From NCBI GenBank assembly GCA_914767715.1, contig OU612075.1, positions 22,446,001-22,510,000 on the forward strand: 64,000 nt of DNA, in the 5' to 3' direction. Numbering within the stretch: the stretch's first letter is position 1; the number at the start of each line of letters is the position of its first letter. The translations under genes and the position numbers were made by a program. The notes under the pieces were generated by a model. It ran no database searches. It was given only the letters and a program-made list of their open reading frames with translations, and was not told the DNA's origin. Shown in pieces: positions 56,201-64,000 of this stretch. This DNA is from Membranipora membranacea. Taxonomy: Eukaryota > Bryozoa > Gymnolaemata > Cheilostomatida > Membraniporidae.

Positions 56201-59200
56201 TCAAGTACCGTGGTTTGATGCATGGTATTGATTTAGAATGTTGAAGGGACAATCTAACTATTGTGTATATATCTATTATATTGACCTACGATGTTCCCAT
56301 TATCAGGCAGAACCAAGAAGGATGCTATGAATATAGCAGCCAAATATTTACTTCAGGCTATCGGACAACCAGTACCTGCCTTCATGGAAGAAGTAAGTCC
56401 CATTGTGTCTCCTAATGTCCAAGTTTCTTCTATAATAACCTTTGCTAAGTGTCCATGGGCAACCATTGAACCTGGCACAAGGACCCTTTTTTAATATTCT
56501 TATATTTTACACTATGACTGCGTCTCCATTATTTAGCATCACTCACAAGCAGAGTTTGTCACCGTTTATCTTGTGATTACTATTGATCAGTTCTTTACCA
56601 GGCCTCAGTGGGCGGGACGTATATTATTATTATTATATATTACCAGGCCTCAGTAAGCGGGACATGTATATTATTGTATATTTACCAGTCCTCAGTCAGC
56701 AGGACGTGTATTAATATTATATATATATTATTTACCAGGCCTCCGTCAGCGGGACATGTATTATTATTAATGTATATATTTACCAGGCCTCAGTGAGCAG
56801 GACTTGTATTAATGTTATATATATTATATTTACCAGGCCGCCGTCAGCGGGACATGTATTATTATTTATGTATATATTTAACAGGCCTCTGTGAGCGGTA
56901 CGTGTATTATTATTATTATATATATTACCAGGCCTCTATGAGCGGTACGTGTATTATTATTATTATATATATTTAACAGGCCTCTGTGAGCGGTACGTGT
57001 ATTATTATTATTATATATATTACCAGGCCTCTGTGAGCGGTACGTGTATAGCACAGCTGTATCAGTTACTAGCTGCTCAGAGAGCTAACTCACAGATAGA
57101 CTTCTCTTATAGTATGAGTGGTCCTCCCTTCGAGTGCTTCTGTACCTTCAACGGTAAACAATTCTCCGGACATGGTAAGTGTATTTATCTACTATTGTCT
57201 GTTATCTATTAAAAACCTGGTTGTCAGTCAGTCTTGATATTTACAAGATTGGAGCTGTAACCTCACAACAATGGGGAAGGTAATCTCAAACACAACAATG
57301 GGGAAGGTGATCTCAAACACAACAATGGGGAAGGTGATCTCAAACACAACAATGGAGAAGGTAATCTCAAACACAACAACGGGGAAGGCAATCTCAAATA
57401 ATGGATTATAAATGTCCTGGCCATGATTTAATACCACTTTGAAGGTGAAACAATTTAATTTTCCAGAACAGCGAAGATTTCACAACCTCTCTATCATGAT
57501 CAATCTAAGCTGAACAAAATTAAACAGGTATATAATGTTTGGGTATCACATAATCCATTTCATTCTCACAATTTGTTTACAGGAGCAACTAAGAAAGTAG
57601 CCAAAGCCTCTACAGCACTGAAGATACTGGATGCTATCAACTCTAAACAGATAGCAGTCCCTCTGGCTGACCCCGATGTATGTGGTGTAGTTATGCACAT
57701 AATGTTTCAGCATTCATTATTATTCTACTGTTAGTACATTCCATAAACAATGCTTGATTACCTTACTGTTGTTGAAATATATGAATATTATAAGCCTTAT
57801 TTTGTCCAGACCCCAACTGCTGACACTATGGCTGCAGGAGCGACCACCCCTCTCGGACAGCTGAACGCTAAGTTAGGAACTATGTACAGTCTAGACTGGA
57901 ATATCGAGTCTGTAAGAAGTAATACAGATAATGCTACCATGCATACAGCATATCTCACTCTGAACGGGAGAGAGTTTATGGGTCATAGTAAGTATGCATA
58001 CAGCTCACCTCTCTCTGAACCACAGAGAGTTTATGGGTCATAGTAAGTATTCATACAGCATGTCTCACTCTGAACGGGAGAGAGTTTATGGGTCATATTT
58101 AGTATGAATACAGCATATCTCACTCTGAACGGGAGAGATTATGGGTCATAGTAAGTATGCATACAGCATATCTCACTCTGAACGGGAGAGAGTTTATGGG
58201 TCATAGTAAGTATGCATACAGCATATCTCACTCTGAACGGGAGAGACTATGGGTCATAATAAGTATGCATACAACATATCTCACTCTGAACGGGAGAGAG
58301 TTTATGGGTCATAGTAAGTATGCATACAGCATATCTCACTCTGAACGGGAGAGACTATGGGTCATAGTAAGTATGCATACAACATATCTCACTCTGAACG
58401 GGAGAGAGTTTATGGGTCATAGTAAGTTTGGATTAATGTTGGTATTAAGGGGACTGAGAATGATCCACCACACCTAATGAGTGATTGAAGATTTTGTGAT
58501 AAAAGTAAAGAGATAGAAAAATAAAGGCGCTGATAGTGTTTAATTTTACTGAACTCCTAGTAAGTTTGATGGTTCACCGACTGCGATAGAAGAACCTTGA
58601 TTTATACTAATATGATGGTATTACAGATACAAATAAGAAGGCAGCTAAGAACACAGTAGCTCAGGCGATACTGGACGCCGCTGCTGCTGGTACGTTTGAG
58701 CTGCCGATAGTTACGAGGAAGAGACCAGCCTCTGAGTGCGGAGAAGGAACTCCGGAGACTAAAACTGCTGTGAGTGCAGTCTGCTCTTCTACTGTATATT
58801 CTAATGCTGATGATTGATTTGTAACTTTTCATTCTGACTGATGGAAAGTTTGCCAAGTGCAAATATGCATAATCCTATACCATACTATTCTACACTAGAT
58901 ACATCATACAGTGGTGCGCGTACCACCACACAACACACAGGACTTCAGTTAGAAACCATGAGTCAAGCGCTGTTTTGAGGCCTTCTCTACACTATACTAA
59001 ACGTATTTTTAACGAGTTGTGTAACATGTGTACCTTTTGAAATGCTGTGACCATCAACTCATTGTTGTAAAAACTATCAATGTAACTCCTGATTTTATTC
59101 CACAGAAGAAGGATGGAGAGTTGGACCCTAACATGAACCCTCTGAGTAAGGTGAATCACCTGTTCCCTGGTCTGATTACCTGGGCCTTCGAGTCGAGCGG

Positions 59201-62200
59201 ACCTGCTCACTGTCCTGTATTCAATGCTACAGCTTCAGTACAAGGAAAGGCATACAGCAGCTCTGGTGAGAAGATGTCACAACGTCACTCCTTTATCCAT
59301 ATACAACTTAGCATTATTTTGTTGATCTGACACATACTTTTAAGGATTTGTGTAATTGTTAATTTGAGGTAGTAATTAAGAGTCAAAGGGAAGGCGCATT
59401 GATGGTATTAAAGCATTGATATTTATGAGGGCTTCGGTCATTTGTTTTTGTTTGCATGGAATGTTTTTCATTTTTTTATTCAGTTTGTAATTTGTATGCC
59501 GTGACTACTTACTTGTAGCTGTGACCAAATTTGTACTCACTCTAACCAAGGAGTCTTTAACTCCTTGCTCTAATATAAGACTTTATATTACAGCTGGGTC
59601 TAAGAAGGATGCTAAGTCTTGTGTGAGTAATCTAATACTGACAGCTGTGGCTAACGCAGAGCTCTCACCCTGTCCGCATCCTAGAAAGATAAAACTAGCA
59701 CCGCAGTCCGCACGTAAAGCTGTAAAATCTGATATAGTAAAGTCTGAGCCTATGGATCATAGTACCGACTCATCATCAGCAGGTCAGGATGATAGCTGTG
59801 CTGGTGATATCTCTCAGGATACTACTGTAGACCCAGTAAGTCATCGCTGCCGCGTAACCTCATAACATAACGTAATAACATAACATAATAACATACCGTA
59901 ATAACATACCGTAATAACATAACGTAATAACATAACGTAATAACATAACAACATGTAAAAACCATAAACATACAAGTATATAGATAAATAAGTATTTATA
60001 AGTTTATGGTAAACACATAAATTATCGTAATAACACAAAGGACTTGTATAATCACCATTTTGCGTAGTATGATGTGCATCTAAGTTATCTAATTGAAAAC
60101 ATGAAACAAGGATATAGAAATAGACCTTTGCTGTTGTTTAAATCGCCACTTGTTCAATAAATGCAAAAAAAGCTGAAGACATTAATAAGCAGGGAATCAA
60201 GTCAGGCAGTTGCACGCATATATAGTAATACAGCCTCTCCAATTGTAGAGACTCAATGCTCTGAGTCTATTATCTATGAGTCCATCTTACTGGCTAGAAG
60301 CCATTTTGGCCTGTTTTATGACTTTTTCTCTGAGATATGGTTGTGATTTGATGTATTGACTCACACACAATATTTCCTTCTACCCTCAGGGAGAGAATCC
60401 TATCTCAGCTCTAACACGTATGTTTGGAACCATATACTGGAGGATGGAAGACGGGGGCTCAGCGCACGACCCTCTATTTGTGGCTAGAATGACTCTAATG
60501 TCTAAGGAGTTCAGCGGATCAGGTAAGGGTCTGTTGTTTGTGTATGGTGTTTGTTATGCTTTTTATCACTTTATCATTGTTAAATGTATGTATGACCAGT
60601 CTGTTTATGATTGGTATGTGACATTGTGAGCATATACCTCGCTATATATTGCAATAAAACACATTGCCAGTAAGAGAACACATTGAGCATGTACATCTCG
60701 GATAGAGATGATTTACCCATAGCCGTCGTCAATCATTTTATCATGATGATTCAATTCATGTCGAACGTGTCAAGGCTCCATATATAGATATACAGATAAA
60801 GATGCATATGTATGCTTGTTATCTGTCACTGTATGATGTAGCTGTATCTGTAGCTGTATCTGTACCTGTTATTGTATGATGTGTCTGTGTTTATATATTT
60901 CAGCTGGTACTAAGAAGGCAGCTAAGTTAAAGTGTGCTCAGAATGGTCTGGCATCTGTAGAAGCTGGTGAGATCAAACCATCCAAGGTCAGTGTCAATAA
61001 ATATTTACTTGCTGTCACCACCCTGCAATACTATGTCTAATGATAACAACAACGTCCCATATACTGACATCTCTCTGTCAATCTGCGCTAGACTAGGTTG
61101 CGATCAAGCCTCAGAAAGGCCGCTGTCTTACTTTGATTGTTGTGGGCGTGTCAGTAGCCTCCGATACTAGGGTCAGACTGGTAGTGTGCTCACATGACGG
61201 TCACCTGGTACTTGATCACATGACGTGTCACATGGTACATGTCTCTAACATGAGTACTGTTGTTTGATCTGTAGGCCGTACTGAGCACACCAGCAGGTAG
61301 AGTTGGTCAGCTCTGGCCTGATCTGGTCTGGGACTATAAACAGGAGGGTAATATACACAAACCTATATTCACTGCTGCTGTGACTATAGACGGGGAGCCT
61401 TATAAGGGATTGGGTAAGTGTGCCTCCTTTTGAGAGATTGGGTAAGTGTGCCTCCTTTTGAGGATTGGGTAAGTGTGCCTCCTTTTGAGGGATCGAGTAA
61501 GTGTGCCTCCTTTTGAGGGATCGGGTAAGTGTGCCTCCTTTTGAGGGATTGGGTAAGTGTGCCTCCTTTTGAGGATTGGGTAAGTGTGCCTCCTTTTGAG
61601 GGATCGGGTAAGTGTGCCTCCTTTTGAGGGATCGGGTAAGTGTGCCTCCTTTTGAGGGATCGGGTAAGTGTGCCTCCTTTTATGTAATGAGTGACAAGCC
61701 AAATATCACATTTCATTCCACCCTTGCAACTCGAAGAAGTCTACATTTTCTTTGCAGGCAAACTCACATTCATTTAGTAGTGATTATTTTAGATTTACAT
61801 AGCTCTCTAACAATCCAACTCATTATTGGTCATGGAACATTGAGTAGTGGATAGTGAATGAGTAGTTTCTATCCTGAAAAGCTAATTTTGAATTGTAACA
61901 TAAGTTGATGGAAAATGTAATGATACGGTTATTGAATGGTATTATCATATTAAATATTGATATGATTTTGGTTACAGGTGCCTCTAAGAAGACGGCTAAG
62001 CTTGAGGCTTGTAAGAGTATAACAGAAGCCCTAGAGGCTGGTACACTCAAGATGCCTGAGGGAAGAGGCAGTGTAAGTTATCACATAATCAATATTATAC
62101 TGACTTGTTAGTTTAAAAGGCTTAAATTGCAAGCGAGATTTTGTGGCATTCCACTATCAAACACTCTGTTTTGTGTGTTTAATACTAGAATGCAACTAAA

Positions 62201-63851
62201 TCTCGTTCTCAGATGTTGGAGTAAAAATAAGCAACCAGGATGCGCAATGTACATATCATGACTTGAATTATCTTTATAAGGAGTGGCTCTTCAACGCTAA
62301 ATCTCGTGGTAGGTGAGGCAACTCCTTGTGTGTAGTTAAAATTACGCCCATTTAGTTTGTTGTCACTTTGAAAAAGATTAAATAGATCACTGCATACATA
62401 TAGAAATTAATTCCTGTGATCCTTGATTTATAGCTTTCATTCTCACTGAATGACATAAAGAGATTTAACAAAGTCTTTGGTACGCCTCGTATTGATATGG
62501 AGGACTTGAGCACTGCCGCTAACCCCATACTGAAGGCCTCTACTACTATAGAAGATAAGATATTCACTGGACAGGGACCTGATATAGGCTCCGCCACTGA
62601 ATCTGTCATCGCTGCTATCAACAATGCTCTCAAGGACGGAGTCATAGAGGTAATGTCTTATGTGATGTATGATCTATCCATTTAACTAGATTTTTATCAC
62701 ATTTGATTATCCCCTCACAAAACTTTCCAATCCCACGATTGACTTCTGTTTGTCGTAGTTCTGCCATAAGAATCCGTACCGGTCCGGACATATGAAGGAT
62801 TAGATTAATATTTGTGTTCATCTCTGTGAGTTGTTTGATTCATTAGGATCCTTTCGTCGCCCATACAAACTAAGTACTGACAAGTGCTTATTGAGATGTA
62901 TGTAACTTTCAATTGACATTAAATTATACAGTGTAATGATGTTCATTGTTTGCTGACAGGTACCTGTATTAGTACATGTTTATATTGACAGGTACCTGTA
63001 TTAGTACATGTTTATATTGACAGGTACCTGTATTAGTAGTGTTTACATTGACATGTACCTGTATTAGTACATGTTTATACTGACAGGTACCTGTATTAGT
63101 ACATGTTTATATTGACAGGTACCTGTATTAGTACATGTTTATATTGACAGGTACCTGTATTAGTACACGTTTATATTGACAGGTACCTGTGCTGGTTCAG
63201 TTCCACAGAAGATTTAAGTATCCCCGTATAGTAGTCACTAACCTCGGTACTGAGGATAAGCCTATGTGGGAGGCGACATATAAACACTGGCATAAACTCT
63301 ACAAGGCCAGCTGTAAGTTACATAAACTATACAAGGCCACCTGTAAGTAACATTAAACTGCTTGTGGTGTTAAAACAAATATAGTGCTGTGTAAGGGCTA
63401 GTATCGCTTCTGACCCTTACATTAGAGTAACTGTTAAAATTAGTGTCCGTCTTTAGAATTAACAGCTGTGATTGCCTGACCACCAAATATTTTCAACCAT
63501 ATAAATAAAAATAATAGTATGAGACTATCAGACTATCAGACTATCAGACTATCAGACTATCAGACTATCAGACTATCAGACTATCAGACTATCAGACTAT
63601 CAGACTATCAGACTATCAGACTATCAGACTATCAGACTATCAGACTATCAGACTATCAGACTATCAGACTATCAGACTATCAGACTATCAGACTATAGAG
63701 GGTTGATGAAGGTACCTGTTGTACTTTGGTAATGTTTGTTATGAATATTTCAGCTGATGAGAGTCCAGACGCCGCAGAGAGAGCCTGCGCTCGACTCGCT
63801 GTCGACGATCTCAAGAATATTAAGAGGCAGCCGGAGTATGACAGTGAGATG
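53227..63851 (+). CDS. Multi-dsRBD protein with N-terminal RGG box (887 aa in window, 3' end missing)
   Basis: Nineteen exons: 53227-53287, 53772-53917, 54214-54343, 55179-55417, 55669-55807, 56307-56392, 57027-57174, 57583-57677, 57810-57987, 58627-58769, 59106-59265, 59594-59835, 60390-60522, 60904-60986, 61275-61413, 61978-62072, 62434-62649, 63183-63312, 63754-63851 (donor follows, so it continues). Residues 1-192 are Gln/Ala/Gly/Tyr-rich with an RGG box (163-178). Then come dsRNA-binding domains: 1 (193-262), 2 (272-341), 3 (358-430), 4 (461-525), 5 (591-655), 6 (664-730), and two divergent ones (about 743-810, 814-880). The RNA-contact motif is present in 1-6 (TKKDA, TKKVAK, NKKAAK, SKKDAK, TKKAAK, SKKTAK) and lost in 7-8. 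The 526-589 linker is acidic with a SUMO-type VKSEP. It resembles ILF3/DHX9-type dsRBDs most, but I know no standard family with this layout. Likely nuclear RNA binding; no catalytic domain in the window. Confidence 0.85.
54481..54992. repeat. Minisatellite, 23-bp unit x ~22
   Basis: Head-to-tail AGGAACTTGTCGGGTAGTTA plus GTT with C/T and A/G variants, inside the third intron of the dsRBD gene. It is not related to the neighbouring exons. Confidence 0.95.
56596..57049 (+). repeat. Splice-acceptor minisatellite, 43-50-bp unit x 10
   Basis: Ten copies of TACCAG followed by GCCTCTGTGAGCGGTACGTG and a TAT/ATT-rich spacer. The last copy is the real acceptor and the first 23 bases of the exon 57027-57174. 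The three or four copies nearest the exon match it almost perfectly; distal copies carry up to six changes (CAGTGGGCGGGACG, CCGTCAGCGGGACA), so divergence rises with distance. Confidence 0.93.
57266..57398. repeat. Minisatellite, 27-bp unit x 5
   Basis: ACAACAATGGGGAAGGTGAT plus CTCAAAC repeated about five times in the intron after exon 57174. It does not touch an exon. Confidence 0.9.
57939..58427 (+). repeat. Splice-donor minisatellite, 55-bp unit x 9, carrying a dsRBD-coding segment
   Basis: The first copy is the last 49 coding bases of exon 57810-57987 (codes MHTAYLTLNGREFMGH) plus its donor GTAAGT. Eight further copies follow in the intron, most with the coding piece and donor intact. 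Each unit is 39 bases from CATATC to GGTCATA plus 16 bases GTAAGTATGCATACAG, so every copy is also bounded by an AG and a GT. Confidence 0.93.
59863..59950. repeat. AT-rich minisatellite (TAATAACATAACG-like)
   Basis: About six imperfect units of 12-14 bp directly after the donor region of exon 59594-59835. The repeat does not include exon bases. Confidence 0.8.
61406..61681 (+). repeat. Splice-donor minisatellite, ~28-bp unit x 10
   Basis: Ten copies of GGGATYGG followed by GTAAGTGTGCCTCCTTTT and GA. The first copy is the real exon end (GGGATTGG) and donor of exon 61275-61413. Nine further perfect GTAAGTG donors follow in the intron. Confidence 0.95.
62954..63190 (+). repeat. Splice-acceptor minisatellite, ~32-bp unit x 8
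   Basis: Eight copies of TTGACAG followed by GTACCTGT and ATTAGTACATGTTTATA. The last copy is the true acceptor and first eight bases of exon 63183-63312. One copy (about 63048) has ACATG and so has lost its AG. Confidence 0.95.
63291..63350 (+). repeat. Splice-donor duplication, 30 bp x 2
   Basis: CATAAACTCTACAAGGCCAG plus CTGTAAGTTA (coding end and donor of exon 63183-63312) is repeated immediately downstream with four differences, donor included. It looks like the two-copy beginning of an array of the kind seen elsewhere in this gene. Confidence 0.9.
63523..63696. repeat. 8-bp satellite (GACTATCA)n, ~21 copies
   Basis: A pure GACTATCA run in the last visible intron of the dsRBD gene. It does not touch an exon. 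Confidence 0.97.
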
Positions 63852-64000
63852 GTGAGTGTTCAGTGATGTAAATATTCTCAAACAGAATAGTTGTTTTTTA
63901 CTAATTAGGCTCATCAAAGATAGTTTATTGATGTGAACGCCAAACAACCCCTTGTCAGGGCTTGTCTAAGGTGGGGGAAGGTAGTGGTATGAGACCTTAC

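Noticed and set aside
58157-58477. 106-codon frame with repeated TLNGREFMGH
   Set aside because: It is the read-through of the 55-bp donor minisatellite in an intron, not an independent gene.
61384-61716. 110- and 100-codon minus-strand frames with repeated RRHTYPIPQKEAHL-like units
   Set aside because: They are translations of the 28-bp splice-donor minisatellite on the antisense strand; no splice or start context.

Overview
The window is nuclear DNA of an animal, probably a marine invertebrate. It carries multi-exon genes with GT-AG introns of about 0.1 to 5 kb. The gene families are metazoan: a monocarboxylate transporter, NIPA-type Mg2+ transporters, a mitochondrial ornithine carrier, FGGY kinase, and ATG16L1 with a WD40 propeller. 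The rest is AT-rich non-coding DNA with tRNA genes, SINEs, small DNA transposons and many minisatellites. I cannot assign a phylum from the sequence. Every gene model below was joined by hand from splice signals, and every joined frame is a multiple of three.

Layout, left to right. An SLC16 monocarboxylate-transporter-like gene (+) lies at 307-6295. Two tandem NIPA-like genes (both -) follow at 7389-18949 and 22115-30841. They are ancient duplicates whose four core exons have identical lengths. The largest intron of the first holds three tRNA-Val loci, a U2-snRNA-like stretch and a broken LINE ORF1. An SLC25A15-like ornithine carrier (+) is at 32401-36530. An FGGY carbohydrate kinase (+) at 40166-45219 runs tail to tail into ATG16L1 (-) at 45413-51621. 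A large dsRNA-binding protein gene (+) starts at 53227 and leaves the window; it has an RGG box and at least six, probably eight, dsRNA-binding domains, each of the canonical ones split by an intron at the same place.

The genes do not form one pathway. Four encode membrane transporters of different membranes, one a sugar kinase, one an autophagy factor and one an RNA-binding protein. Two pairs are divergent with 1.5-1.6 kb between starts (NIPA-B/SLC25A15-like and ATG16L1/dsRBD gene). One pair (FGGY/ATG16L1) converges with probably overlapping 3' ends.

The most unusual structure is a recurring one. At least six minisatellites or duplications, five of them in or next to the dsRBD gene and ATG16L1, begin exactly on an exon edge. 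They repeat the splice site plus the adjoining 8 to 49 coding bases from 2 up to 10 times into the intron. One array repeats a 39-base, frame-preserving piece of a dsRNA-binding domain. These splice-site minisatellites are the best candidate here for something not commonly described.

DNA transposon relics are clear in four places. They include a 976-bp TA-flanked element with many subterminal copies of one motif and a 455-bp hAT-type element with an 8-bp target duplication.
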